Positions 18,215 through 26,519 of a stretch of 64,000 nt of DNA are shown piece by piece; within the stretch, counting starts at the first letter, position 1, and each line of letters begins with the position of its first letter. The notes beneath the pieces were generated by a model. That model saw nothing but the letters and a program-made list of their open reading frames with translations, was not told where the DNA came from and did no database searches. The translations under genes and the position numbers were made by a program. The DNA is from UBA4312 sp040266995 (GTDB lineage Bacteria > Bacillota_I > Bacilli_A > Erysipelotrichales > Erysipelotrichaceae). The DNA is taken from assembly GCA_040266995.1 (NCBI GenBank), contig JAWRHV010000014.1, positions 62,001-126,000 of the forward strand, in the 5' to 3' direction.

Positions 18215-18767
18215 TAGAGAATATGGAAAAATCATCGTACAGGAGTTAAATCAAACCCTGCAGGCTATCAACCCGGACAGTGCCGAAGCGTTTGCCGATT
18301 GTGTGGATCAAGCCAAAGAAGTTTTCTGTGCCGGTGCCGGACGAAGCGGTTTTCAAGTCAAAGGCTTTGCGATGCGCCTGATGCATATGGGCATTGCCAG
18401 TTATGTCGTTGGAGAAACTTGTACACCGAATATCACCAAGGATGGTGTATTGGTCATCTGCAGCGGATCCGGTGAGACAAAAAGCCTGGTCAATCATGCC
18501 ACCAAGGCCAAAGAAGTAGGTGCCAAGGTTGCTTTGATTACCATCAATACAGAATCCTCGATTGCCAAAATGGCGGATGTAGTCGTGGAAATACCGGCAG
18601 TCAGTCCAAAGAGCGCTGTACAAGGAGCCATCACGTCCATTCAGCCGATGGGATCCCTCTTTGAACAAAGTGAAGGTCTATTTATGGATACCATCATTCT
18701 GATGCTGATGGAACGAAGAGGCATGGATTCCGATACCATGTTCGGACGACATGCGAATATGGAGTGA
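18207..18767 (+). CDS. hxlB: 6-phospho-3-hexuloisomerase
   Basis: A 186-aa SIS-domain isomerase converting hexulose-6-phosphate to fructose-6-phosphate. GAGRSGFQVKGFAMRLMHMG is the phosphosugar loop characteristic of the HxlB/PHI family and SGSGETKSLV the second. Start codon and stop of hxlA overlap, with GGAGG inside the hxlA end, so translation is coupled. Together with HxlA it forms the ribulose-monophosphate module. Confidence 0.9.
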   Translation: MNNREYGKIIVQELNQTLQAINPDSAEAFADCVDQAKEVFCAGAGRSGFQVKGFAMRLMHMGIASYVVGETCTPNITKDGVLVICSGSGETKSLVNHATKAKEVGAKVALITINTESSIAKMADVVVEIPAVSPKSAVQGAITSIQPMGSLFEQSEGLFMDTIILMLMERRGMDSDTMFGRHANME

Positions 18768-18769
18768 CC

Positions 18770-19405
18770 ATGAAAACCACTTTCTATATCGTTCGTCATG
18801 GAACGACACCATGGAATGCTCAAAAGCGATGGCAAGGACAAACGGATTCTCCGTTAAGTGAATTCGGATTGAAACAAGGAGCACTATTGACCGGATACTT
18901 TCAAGATATTCCGGTGGATGTAGGTGTATCCTCTCCTTTACAGAGAGCCAGACAGACGCTGGAATTTGCGTTGGAAGGAAAAAAAGACGTAGAAATCCGG
19001 ATCGAGGAAGGGGTTCTGGAAATGAATCAGGGAGAAGCAGAAGGAAAGACGTATGAAGAAATCTATGCGCTTTATCCTGAATATGCACTGAACGATGCTC
19101 ATGAACCATCCAAGGCCATTGCTCCAGGTGGAGAAGATGCTCAGAACGTGTATCGCCGGATGCGGGATACGTTTCTAAAGCTAGCCAAACTATATCCCGG
19201 TAAAACAATTGTGGTGGTTTCTCATGCCTTCGCAATCGGAACCTTTTTAAATTTTGCCAAGGGAAACCCATCCGACAAAATGGTACGCATGATTCCGGCC
19301 AACGTCTCTGTATTCAAATGTACGATTGATGAAAATGGTCAGCCACATCTGGAATACTGGGATGATACATCCCACATTCCGGAAGAACTGGTTTTTAATT
19401 ATTGA
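18770..19405 (+). CDS. Histidine phosphatase family protein (GpmB-like)
   Basis: A 211-aa member of the phosphoglycerate mutase-like family. FYIVRHGTTPWN holds the phosphorylated His; SSPLQRARQT supplies the second Arg, EMNQGEAEG the acid, and VVVSHAFAIG the second His. It starts two bases after hxlB with GGAG in the overlap, so it is the third gene of the hxl operon. Family members act as cofactor-independent sugar-phosphate or nucleotide phosphatases. Its position suggests a phosphatase acting on a pentose or hexulose phosphate, which is inference. Confidence 0.85.
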   Translation: MKTTFYIVRHGTTPWNAQKRWQGQTDSPLSEFGLKQGALLTGYFQDIPVDVGVSSPLQRARQTLEFALEGKKDVEIRIEEGVLEMNQGEAEGKTYEEIYALYPEYALNDAHEPSKAIAPGGEDAQNVYRRMRDTFLKLAKLYPGKTIVVVSHAFAIGTFLNFAKGNPSDKMVRMIPANVSVFKCTIDENGQPHLEYWDDTSHIPEELVFNY

Positions 19406-19980
19406 CAGTCTTCGGACTGTTTTTTTTGTACCAGGACATTGATCCAGTTTTGTTGATTTCCACGGCTTTCAAATACATCCAGGATCTCAAATGCCGCAAA
19501 CAAGGTATCCATATCCTGCTTTTCATAATCATTGAAAAACCGCTGGCCTTCCATTCGTTCTGTTTGCCCTATTTTAAAGGAAGCATACAGAATCCCGTTA
19601 TCTTTTAACGCCCGATACAGCCTTGCGATCACATCGTTCATCTGTTCTTTAGGAACATGCAGCAAGGAAGCACAAGCCCAGATCCCATCAAATCTTTGCG
19701 CTATATCCAGGTCCTGAAAACGAACACACTGCACCGGCAGCCCTGTGTATGCGCGCGCAAGCCGGACCATCTGCTTTGAAGCATCAAAAGCTTCCACGCT
19801 AAACCCGTTATCCAAAAAGTATTTGGCGTCTCTTCCAGAACCACAGCCCGCATCCAGGATCCGTGCTCCGGGCAACAGGCGATCCATAAATAGCTGACGG
19901 ATTTCATCCATATCCAACGTGACCGTTTGTTCAAAGTATGTTTTCGCGTTTTTATTGTAATAATCAATGGTTTGATTCAT
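19399..19980 (-). CDS. Class I SAM-dependent methyltransferase
   Basis: A 193-aa Rossmann-fold methyltransferase. Motif I is ILDAGCGSGRD (41-51), with the acidic EAFDAS after strand 2 and ASLLHVP at motif III. It resembles small-molecule methyltransferases of the UbiE/TehB kind; there is no DNA-methylase N/DPPY motif. The ATG lies inside the last codons of the HNH gene (17-base overlap), indicating coupled translation. The substrate is unknown. Confidence 0.8.
   Translation of the reverse strand: MNQTIDYYNKNAKTYFEQTVTLDMDEIRQLFMDRLLPGARILDAGCGSGRDAKYFLDNGFSVEAFDASKQMVRLARAYTGLPVQCVRFQDLDIAQRFDGIWACASLLHVPKEQMNDVIARLYRALKDNGILYASFKIGQTERMEGQRFFNDYEKQDMDTLFAAFEILDVFESRGNQQNWINVLVQKKQSEDCQ
19405..19428 (+). 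terminator. Terminator of the hxl operon
   Basis: ACAGTC-TTCG-GACTGT followed by eight T. It sits inside the convergent methyltransferase 3' end. Confidence 0.9.
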
Positions 19981-21064
19981 AATTCCACACCCTAAAACCT
20001 GCCTGCATGGCGGCATGATAGACCGGATAGATCACATCATTCATCCGAAGCACAAATGTATGGGGATCCAATCCCGGCTGATATAATTTTTCTTTAATAT
20101 CCAGGTTGTTGATATGTTCTCTGGCTAAGCGTTCAAATTCCTGATGGAGCGTATCATATTGCCACATCAGTGAATAGGAACGATACTGCAAGTCGCAAAA
20201 CCGGGGAAAATAGGTATTCCATTCCGGCAGCTGATTCCCTTTGGAACTGTTGATGGAACGTGTCGTTGGATGCAGATTCCAGAATTCATCATGTGCCACA
20301 TAAGACCAAGGCACAAAATGGTCAATGGAAATCGAAGAATCCAGTAGTTGATGATCATAGATTTCCACAACCGGATCCAAGGTCATAACGTGTTTCCAGT
20401 ATTTCTGTACTTTTCCTAACGAGCGGCTGATCGGTGGCCGCAGCTTATAAATGATGCCCGGTGTAGACGGATTTCTTCGTTGTAAATACGTCACCATATT
20501 ATATTCGATCCAGCTCTCCAAAATAATCGGATGCTTCATAAAGTATTGTGCCCATTCTTCCGCCACAACAATTCTTGTGTTCAATCCATCATACATTTCA
20601 AAGGTGTAGATCAATCCCTTTGAACCGTTGATCCGTGCAATCAGCTCCGGTTTTTTGAGATTCCATTTCATGTCCACAAAGAAAGGGGCCTGCAGACGAT
20701 AAGGGACATTTAAAGAAAGGGTTCGTTTAAAGCTTCGAAGCTTTGGATCCGTCGACTCCTTCAACATCTGCAAGATCGTTTCCTTTTTCTCGCTGGCAAT
20801 CAAAGGACAATACCCGGACAAATAATTGACCGTTTCCTCCAGTTTATCAAACGGTCCCAGATTCAAGTGGTATTCACTGACCATATACCATGCATCCGCA
20901 ATCATCTCATCGATGATTTCTTCAAAAGACAAGCTTCTTTTTCCCTGCAGGACCTGATGAAACAAGGACTGGAACCAGAACAGCTTATAGCTTTCTGCTT
21001 TATTGTCAAAAATATGAGAAAAGGATCGTATATTCAACGCAGTATGTTCAGGAAGTTGATTCAT
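19964..21064 (-). CDS. Stand-alone HNH endonuclease domain protein
   Basis: A 366-aa protein with an HNH-type nuclease core in its C-terminal half: DHFVPWS (248-254), then Asn-Leu (263-264) and NSSKGNQLP (272-280). This is the ββα-metal pattern with Asp-His, Asn and Asn-x-x-Lys-Gly. The first ~240 residues are not a recognised DNA-binding fold. Similar chromosomal HNH proteins are sometimes placed in defence islands, but no phage or defence gene is nearby apart from the overlapping methyltransferase. The ATG has no ribosome site and an extended -10 box six bases upstream. DNA cleavage is inferred from the motif only. Confidence 0.7.
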   Translation of the reverse strand: MNQLPEHTALNIRSFSHIFDNKAESYKLFWFQSLFHQVLQGKRSLSFEEIIDEMIADAWYMVSEYHLNLGPFDKLEETVNYLSGYCPLIASEKKETILQMLKESTDPKLRSFKRTLSLNVPYRLQAPFFVDMKWNLKKPELIARINGSKGLIYTFEMYDGLNTRIVVAEEWAQYFMKHPIILESWIEYNMVTYLQRRNPSTPGIIYKLRPPISRSLGKVQKYWKHVMTLDPVVEIYDHQLLDSSISIDHFVPWSYVAHDEFWNLHPTTRSINSSKGNQLPEWNTYFPRFCDLQYRSYSLMWQYDTLHQEFERLAREHINNLDIKEKLYQPGLDPHTFVLRMNDVIYPVYHAAMQAGFRVWNYESNH

Positions 21065-21070
21065 ATTCTT

Positions 21071-21079
21071 ATTCTATCA
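21071..21079 (-). promoter_or_regulatory. Extended -10 six bases before the HNH start
   Basis: TGA-TAGAAT, then AAGAAT, then ATG; no Shine-Dalgarno. Confidence 0.4.
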
Positions 21080-21099
21080 TTAATAAAGTCAATGTCGTA

Positions 21100-21138
21100 A
21101 AGAAAAGAAGTCAGACCCTATTATTTGGTCTGACTTCT
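21100..21138 (-). terminator. Terminator of the RpiB-like gene
   Basis: Perfect 12-bp stem AGAAGTCAGACC / GGTCTGACTTCT with a 9-base loop, followed on the minus strand by TTTCTTT. Confidence 0.85.
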
Positions 21139-21159
21139 TGATGAATCCCATTCTTATAT

Positions 21160-21594
21160 TTATTCGTTTTCGTAATCGACGATTCTCTGTACCTTATCCT
21201 TGGAACGGCCGTTCGGATCAAAGGTGCAGGATAGATATTCCTTTACCATGCATTCCGCCAGCTTTGTGCCAATGACCTGACTTCCCATTGTGATAATGTT
21301 GGCATTGTTGGATAAGCAGGCTCTCTGTGCCTGGTATACATCATGAATACAAGCGGCATAGGCACCCTTTACTTTGTTGGCAGCAATGGACACCCCGATG
21401 CCTGTACCACATACGATAATACCACGATCAAATTTCTTAGCAGCCACAGCTTCCGCTACCTTGATTGCAGTATTGGCATAAATAGGATCCTCCGATCCAT
21501 AATCTTCTACTTCATGACCCAGTTCCTTTACATAAGCCATTAAATGTTCTTTAAATTCCTGTGCGTTTGGATCACATCCGAATACGATTTTCAT
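21160..21594 (-). CDS. RpiB/LacAB family sugar-phosphate isomerase, divergent
   Basis: A 144-aa isomerase with the family core IIVCGTGIGVSIAANK (catalytic Cys62). It departs from ribose-5-phosphate isomerase B at two conserved places: the usual DH after the first strand is DP (FGCDPNA), and the histidine of the later R-x-H-N-x-x-N element is missing (LSNNANI). These changes suggest a different sugar phosphate or a subunit-like role, as in LacA versus LacB. It has AGGAGG before the ATG, its own consensus promoter and a terminator, so it is regulated separately from the second RpiB at 24211. Confidence 0.75.
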   Translation of the reverse strand: MKIVFGCDPNAQEFKEHLMAYVKELGHEVEDYGSEDPIYANTAIKVAEAVAAKKFDRGIIVCGTGIGVSIAANKVKGAYAACIHDVYQAQRACLSNNANIITMGSQVIGTKLAECMVKEYLSCTFDPNGRSKDKVQRIVDYENE

Positions 21595-21626
21595 CCTTAG
21601 TTCCTCCTATGTTATCCTTCTCTTGC

Positions 21627-21655
21627 ATCATATATTTTGTAAAAATAAATGTCAA
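21627..21655 (-). promoter_or_regulatory. Promoter of the RpiB-like gene
   Basis: Consensus TTGACA (21650-21655), 17-base spacer, TATGAT (21627-21632), with a ~40-base leader carrying AGGAGG. Confidence 0.75.
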
Positions 21656-21672
21656 TTATTTCGCAAAATATA
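21631..21672. promoter_or_regulatory. Inverted repeat spanning the RpiB-like promoter
   Basis: Perfect 9-base arms TATATTTTG (21631-21639) and CAAAATATA (21664-21672), about three helical turns apart, flank the promoter. A possible pair of repressor half-sites, but the DNA is AT-rich and chance is not excluded. Confidence 0.25.
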
Positions 21673-21748
21673 TCACTGATTAAGGATTATACTTTATCTT
21701 TTGTAAAGTTAATGGACATGTACGCACAGTCTATGCTTCATTTGATCG

Positions 21749-22711
21749 TCAGAATACATTCAGTTCGTCAACAACTTCTTTGCATGTTTTGATGGATGTG
21801 ATACCATTGATTGCCTGCGAGCTGTTGATGATGCCTTCATTCTCAATCCCTAAGCGCATACCTTTCAAAAATCCACCACGAGCCATGTAGTGTTTGTTTA
21901 AAGTGACAGCGTCAGCCCCTTCGTTCATCATCTTTTCAAGTTCCAAGCCCACAGCGTTTTTGACAAAATAAGATACACCGGGAACATCCGGTACACGAAC
22001 CAGGTCTTCGGCATTGGCCTGCGCCAAGATCTGTTTTACAGAATCCGCTGTCGGATTTTCTTTGGTCATAATGAAGCGGGTGCCGGCATAGATGCCTTCA
22101 GCTCCCATCGCTGCTACAGCCTTTGCGGAGGCTTCATCCGCAATGCCTCCGGCTGCCATCAAAGGCGCATCAATGGCCTTTCTGACGGCTGGAAATCCGG
22201 AGATAAGACTGACATTATAATCACTGGCATGCCCGCCGGCTTCACAACCGGTATAGATGACAATATCCGCTCCTTCCCGGATGACTTGTTTCAGATTATC
22301 GATGGTTGCGCTGATTGGTCGGGCCACGATCTTGATTTGATGATCCTTTAACCGCTTCACCACATCCTGATTTAAGGGGCCAAAAGGAAGCAGCAACACA
22401 AAAGCCGGCTCTTCTTGTTCCAGAACTTTCAACGTTTCGGCCGTAAAAGGATCCACTTCTGGGCCAAGAAACAAATTCACGCCAAACGGTTTATCCGTCA
22501 GCGCTCTTACTTTGCGGATCTGCTCGCGCAACCGCTCGGCCGTCTCTACGGCATCCGCTGTCGGTTCGGTTTGTCCGGCATTAATTCCTAAAACACCGGC
22601 GCCTCCGGCTTCGCTGACAGCCGCCACAAATTCAGCGCTGGTCAACCATGTCATGGCGGCCGATAGGATCGGCTTTTCAATTCCTAATATTTCACATACT
22701 CGATTTTTCAT
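21749..22711 (-). CDS. NAD(P)H-dependent flavin oxidoreductase / nitronate monooxygenase family
   Basis: A 320-aa FMN TIM-barrel of the 2-nitropropane dioxygenase / FabK family. It has the N-terminal EKPILSAAMTWLTSAEF, GGAGVLG, the GCEAGGHASD segment carrying the family His, and PLMAAGGIADEASAKAVAAMGAEGIYAGTRF for phosphate binding. It may be an enoyl-ACP reductase-like or nitronate-oxidising enzyme; the two are hard to separate by eye. It follows the SDR gene by about 21 bases and forms a two-gene operon with it. Confidence 0.85.
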   Translation of the reverse strand: MKNRVCEILGIEKPILSAAMTWLTSAEFVAAVSEAGGAGVLGINAGQTEPTADAVETAERLREQIRKVRALTDKPFGVNLFLGPEVDPFTAETLKVLEQEEPAFVLLLPFGPLNQDVVKRLKDHQIKIVARPISATIDNLKQVIREGADIVIYTGCEAGGHASDYNVSLISGFPAVRKAIDAPLMAAGGIADEASAKAVAAMGAEGIYAGTRFIMTKENPTADSVKQILAQANAEDLVRVPDVPGVSYFVKNAVGLELEKMMNEGADAVTLNKHYMARGGFLKGMRLGIENEGIINSSQAINGITSIKTCKEVVDELNVF

Positions 22712-22732
22712 TGTTTCCTCCTGATCTCGTCT

Positions 22733-23494
22733 TTAATGTGTCAACATGCCGCCATCCGCTACAATTTCAGAGCCCGTCATAAACGAAGCGCCTTGGGAGG
22801 CGACGAAGAATACGATATCTGCGATTTCCTGTGGTTCTGCCAAGTGCGGAGGCAGAGGATTCAATTCTGCCAGGTACTGTTCTACCCCTTCTACATTTTT
22901 CAACGATTCCTCCACCAACGGTGTCTTAACGCCTCCCGGAAGAACCGCATTGACGCGGATACGGTCCGGGGCAAACGTAAAGGCCGCGTGCTTTGTCAAT
23001 AAATTGACAGCTGCCTTCGATGCCGAATAGCCCGCATCGTTGCCACAAGATGGGCCGGATCGTTTCGAAGCGACCGAAGAGATATTGACGATATTGGCAT
23101 CCTGGTTTTTCTTCAGTATTTCATAACAATGCTTCATCCCTAAAAACACACTGTCTATATTACAAGACTCCATTTTCTGAAATTCTTTAAAAGTCATAGT
23201 CTTGATATCTTTTCCAGTCTCTATTCCCGCATTGTTAACAAGAATATCCAAGGCTCCATATTGTTCTTTGATCATTTTGACCAGCTTGATCCAGTCTTGT
23301 TCGATCCCGCAATCCATCGGGTATGGAATGACATCATATTCTTTTAAACGATTTCTGGTATTTTCCAGTTTGCTCAAAGTCCTTCCTGTCGCAACCACCG
23401 TTGCGCCCGCTTCCGCAAACTTTTTCACGATAGCGAAGCCGATTCCTTGGCCACCTCCGGTTACAATAATAACTTTTCCTTTGAATTCACTCAC
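22733..23494 (-). CDS. SDR family oxidoreductase
   Basis: A 253-aa classical SDR: VTGGGQGIG near residue 9, NNAGIETG, ISSVASKR with the catalytic Ser, and YSASKAAV with the Tyr-x-x-x-Lys pair. It ends in MTGSEIVADGGMLTH, the usual C-terminal dimer segment. Relatives include hydroxysteroid and 3-oxoacyl-ACP reductases. The start is a GTG with AAGGAGG upstream; no ATG has a ribosome site. It is co-transcribed with the flavin oxidoreductase and diverges from a TetR gene that likely represses both. Confidence 0.85.
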   Translation of the reverse strand: MSEFKGKVIIVTGGGQGIGFAIVKKFAEAGATVVATGRTLSKLENTRNRLKEYDVIPYPMDCGIEQDWIKLVKMIKEQYGALDILVNNAGIETGKDIKTMTFKEFQKMESCNIDSVFLGMKHCYEILKKNQDANIVNISSVASKRSGPSCGNDAGYSASKAAVNLLTKHAAFTFAPDRIRVNAVLPGGVKTPLVEESLKNVEGVEQYLAELNPLPPHLAEPQEIADIVFFVASQGASFMTGSEIVADGGMLTH

Positions 23495-23593
23495 GGCATC
23501 CTCCTTACTACTTTTTGATTTCAACGTGAACTACTCGCTATATGTCTAACTAGGTATATTGATATGATATCGGTATTTACTATGTTATGATAG

Positions 23594-23615
23594 CTACAGA
23601 AATGCCGTTTTGTAG
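23594..23615. promoter_or_regulatory. Possible TetR operator in the divergent spacer
   Basis: CTACA-gAA / TTt-TGTAG, a 22-base imperfect dyad between the SDR and TetR genes. Found by eye only. Confidence 0.3.
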
Positions 23616-23659
23616 TACTTACTGCTTCAACTGGCCTTTACAGCAGAAAGATAGTAACG

Positions 23660-24193
23660 ATGACAACAGAAAAAACCAAACTACTCATAGCGGATGTCCT
23701 CCGGGAGCTGATGAAACACCAGCCTCTTGACAAGATCCGAACATCCGATATCTGCTCCTTAGCACATATCCAGAGAACGACCTTTTATTATCACTTTAAA
23801 GATAAGTATGATTTAGTTGCCTGGGTCTTTTTTCATTCTTTTCAAGATGTCGATATCCTCAACGTAGACTCCGCAGCACAACATATGGAGCAGATGAAAA
23901 AGGATCTGTTATTCTACAAGCGTGCCTATGAAGATTTATCCCAAAACTCCTTCCTGGAATACCTTGTCGAATATTTTATTGCAGCTTATACGGCGGTCGC
24001 AAAAGAAAAACTGGGTGTCGATTCTCTCGAACCCCAGCTATCCTTCAGTATTCGTCTGTATTGTTACGGAGCGATCTATACCGCAAAAGAATGGGTTTTA
24101 CACGACGATAAAACCCCCGCCAAAGACAGGATAAAGATGATGTTTGCTTCGATGCCTGCATCCCTTCAAAAAATCTATTTTCACCAATCCTGA
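23660..24193 (+). CDS. TetR/AcrR family transcriptional regulator
   Basis: A 177-aa regulator with an N-terminal TetR helix-turn-helix (KIRTSDICSLAHIQRTTFYYHFKDKYDLVAWV, about residues 26-57) and an all-helical ligand domain. The Tyr-Tyr-His-Phe pattern is the family hallmark. It is divergent from the SDR/flavin oxidoreductase pair and probably represses it. The upstream Shine-Dalgarno is weak. Confidence 0.85.
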   Translation: MTTEKTKLLIADVLRELMKHQPLDKIRTSDICSLAHIQRTTFYYHFKDKYDLVAWVFFHSFQDVDILNVDSAAQHMEQMKKDLLFYKRAYEDLSQNSFLEYLVEYFIAAYTAVAKEKLGVDSLEPQLSFSIRLYCYGAIYTAKEWVLHDDKTPAKDRIKMMFASMPASLQKIYFHQS

Positions 24194-24210
24194 CCGTCTT
24201 TCTGATTAAT

Positions 24211-24666
24211 CTATAAAGAAAGATCCTGCGTTTGTTCGATTTCGGCAATCATATCGACACGCTTTTGATGACGTCCACCTTCATACTCCGTATGAAGCCA
24301 GGCATCCACAATCATCTTGGCCATTTCCGGTCCGACCACACGCGATCCAAACGCAATGATATTGGCATTATTGTGTTTTTTGGTCATGGTGGCTGTATAC
24401 GGCTCAGAACATACACAGGCTCGTACCCCATGGACCTTGTTAGCGGCCAGGGAAATACCAACACCAGTTCCACAGATTAAGATACCGGCATCCACCTGAT
24501 GGCTTGCCACCATCTTACCTACCTTATAGCCACTGATCGGATAATCAAAGCGTTCCGTGCTGTCCGTTCCCACATTGACTACCGTATAGCCCTGTCCTTC
24601 CAGGTATTCCTGGATCTCCTTTTTCATTTCTACCGATACATGATCATTTCCAATTGCTAATCTCAT
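24211..24666 (-). CDS. rpiB: Ribose-5-phosphate isomerase B
   Basis: A 151-aa isomerase keeping all family residues: NDHVS (Asp8, His9), ILICGTGVGISLAANK (Cys65), KHNNANIIAFGSRVVG (His in the HN pair) and EGGRHQKRV at the C-terminus. It converts ribose-5-P and ribulose-5-P, possibly also allose-6-P. GGAGG lies inside the deoC end, two bases separate the genes, and it closes a DUF2974-deoC-rpiB operon. It is clearly the canonical RpiB of the two in the window. Confidence 0.9.
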   Translation of the reverse strand: MRLAIGNDHVSVEMKKEIQEYLEGQGYTVVNVGTDSTERFDYPISGYKVGKMVASHQVDAGILICGTGVGISLAANKVHGVRACVCSEPYTATMTKKHNNANIIAFGSRVVGPEMAKMIVDAWLHTEYEGGRHQKRVDMIAEIEQTQDLSL

Positions 24667-24668
24667 AG

Positions 24669-25367
24669 TTATTCCTCCAGTCCCAGTACTCTTTTCGCAC
24701 TTGTACAATTGATCCCTAAACGATTCACACCCCGGTCAATCAGTTCCAGATAATGCGCATGGGTACGGATCACGCCACTGCCTTTGACCTTGATCCTTCC
24801 TTGCACTTCCTTCAGGATCAAATCGATCACTTCATTGGATGCTCCTTCCAATGTATGACCGGTTAAAAACCCGGTACTTGTTTTGACATAGTCACAACCG
24901 GCATCCATCACACAATGACAGCCGGCAATGATTTCTTCCTTGGTCAATGCGTCTGTTTCCAGGATCACCTTTAACGCATGTCCCATTTCATGGGCTTTAT
25001 CAGCACACGCCTTTAGATCCTTTGTGACCTTGTCATATTGTCCGGAGCGCAATAAACCGAAATTGCAGACAATATCCACTTCCCCGATATGCGGATAGGA
25101 ACATACCTCTTCAATCTGTTGTACCCGCATGGATGTGGTGCTATTGCCAAAAGGGAAATCCGCTGTGGGTCCGATTTTGGTCTGGGTATCTTGTACATAC
25201 GGTTCGATCAGCTCAATATACGCCGGATGGACACAGATCTGCGCTACCCCTAAAGCTATCCCGATCTTCGTCTTTTCAATAATGTCCTCTTCGGTATACT
25301 CCGGTTTCAATATGGAATAATCCATATAGGAAGCCAGTTGTTTCACACTCATCTCATTGGCTTTCAT
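24669..25367 (-). CDS. deoC: Deoxyribose-phosphate aldolase
   Basis: A 232-aa TIM-barrel aldolase. It has MDYSILKPEYTEEDI at the start, ICVHPAY, DFPFGNS, and the two active-site lysines in VILETDAL...YVKTSTGF and IKVKGSGVIRT. It cleaves 2-deoxyribose-5-phosphate to acetaldehyde and glyceraldehyde-3-phosphate. KGSGVIRT in place of the usual KASGGIRT is a small deviation next to the Schiff-base lysine. The start ATG overlaps the end of the DUF2974 gene by 14 bases and GAGGAAAG precedes it. Confidence 0.85.
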   Translation of the reverse strand: MKANEMSVKQLASYMDYSILKPEYTEEDIIEKTKIGIALGVAQICVHPAYIELIEPYVQDTQTKIGPTADFPFGNSTTSMRVQQIEEVCSYPHIGEVDIVCNFGLLRSGQYDKVTKDLKACADKAHEMGHALKVILETDALTKEEIIAGCHCVMDAGCDYVKTSTGFLTGHTLEGASNEVIDLILKEVQGRIKVKGSGVIRTHAHYLELIDRGVNRLGINCTSAKRVLGLEE

Positions 25368-26484
25368 GCTTTCCTCTCTTTTTTGTCCGATTGTTCTTTT
25401 TATATTCAATTTGGTTGGATGCCATTCGTGTGATCAGTGACCCCAATGAGTCTCCGATATTCTTTTTGGTCTCCGTATCCAGATTATGATATTTGGATAT
25501 CATATTTTGGAACAAGGTCTGCCAGTTTCCTTTGATCTCTTTCAATGTTCTTCCCTGGTTGTCATCGATCATGGAATACACCGCATCCACCACATCTTTT
25601 CTTTGTTCCGGTTCGATCTGGCTCAGCCATTCCTCCAATGTCCGGTCAAATAAGGCGCTTTCATCCGATAACGCTTGCCGGACAAAACGCGGTCCTTCCA
25701 CCTGCCAGGAATAGATATCGTGTTGATAAATGCCCTTTTGTATACTTTTGACGATGGTCATATCCTCTGTATGGTTCAGAATCTGCCCAATGATGGAAGT
25801 ATCCGGGATATAGGTGTGCATTTTGGAAATAGCGTTTTCATATTCCGGCAGTTTGACAACACGTGTTTCAAAGCCGGGACCATCAAAGTTATAGGTTGTC
25901 CGGATCCGGTCGATCATCGTTTTCGAGCTGAAGGCAGTCGCAAACAAGGCCAGATTGCCCCCTTTGGAATGACCACCCAGAATCAGATCGGTATGCAGAT
26001 CGGCATAGGCTTGTTCCACATACTGCACTGCCGTCAACTGACTGGGAACCGGTGTCATAAAGGCCATATTGAAGTCCTCTTTCCAACCAACGATGGTATT
26101 GTCCGTCCCCCGGAAGGAAATGAAATGAAGATCCGTTGCCATTTCAATGGTAATGGCGCTAAACTGCTTTTCCTGCAACAAATCGATCTGCGACACAGCG
26201 CCCATCATCTTCAAATGCTTATACCGGTCAGCCAGTAACACTTTTTCTATCAATGTTTTGTCATCTTCTAATAAATATAATTGGTCCTGGTCGGGCAGAT
26301 CCATCATCATATGACAAGCCACACCGATCTCTGTCTTCTTGTCAAAATCCCCACTTATGATCTTTTCAAACGGAATATAGGCCAAGCGAGAAAAAATCAG
26401 CGCATCCACCTCATTAAAAGCGGAAGCTTCAAAGGTCAGATCCCCCCGCCATTTTATGTACTCCATCAAGTTTATATTTTCCAT
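25354..26484 (-). CDS. DUF2974 (Mbeg1-like) alpha/beta hydrolase-fold protein
   Basis: A 376-aa lipase-like protein with the nucleophile elbow LILGGHSKGGNLAL (Gly-His-Ser-Lys-Gly) and ITIEMATDLHFISFRGTD upstream, the DUF2974 pattern. The biochemical role is unproven; related class 3 lipases act on acyl esters. The ATG at 26484 has no ribosome site; instead TTGAAC-17-TACAAT ends six bases before it, making this a strong leaderless candidate. It is the first gene of an operon with deoC and rpiB, an unexpected pairing. Confidence 0.75.
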   Translation of the reverse strand: MENINLMEYIKWRGDLTFEASAFNEVDALIFSRLAYIPFEKIISGDFDKKTEIGVACHMMMDLPDQDQLYLLEDDKTLIEKVLLADRYKHLKMMGAVSQIDLLQEKQFSAITIEMATDLHFISFRGTDNTIVGWKEDFNMAFMTPVPSQLTAVQYVEQAYADLHTDLILGGHSKGGNLALFATAFSSKTMIDRIRTTYNFDGPGFETRVVKLPEYENAISKMHTYIPDTSIIGQILNHTEDMTIVKSIQKGIYQHDIYSWQVEGPRFVRQALSDESALFDRTLEEWLSQIEPEQRKDVVDAVYSMIDDNQGRTLKEIKGNWQTLFQNMISKYHNLDTETKKNIGDSLGSLITRMASNQIEYKKNNRTKKRGKHESQ

Positions 26485-26490
26485 AGTCTC

Positions 26491-26519
26491 ATTGTAAAAA
26501 AAAGAGCCTTTTGGTTCAA
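26491..26519 (-). promoter_or_regulatory. Leaderless-type promoter nested in the pyruvate kinase terminator
   Basis: TTGAAC (26514-26519), 17 bases, TACAAT (26491-26496), GAGACT, ATG. The -35 overlaps the pyruvate kinase TGA stop and terminator stem, and the -10 uses the last T of the terminator T-run. Confidence 0.55.

Noticed and set aside
24194..24222. TCTTTC / GAAAGA inverted repeat between TetR and rpiB
   Set aside because: Long loop and no T-run, so weak as a terminator.
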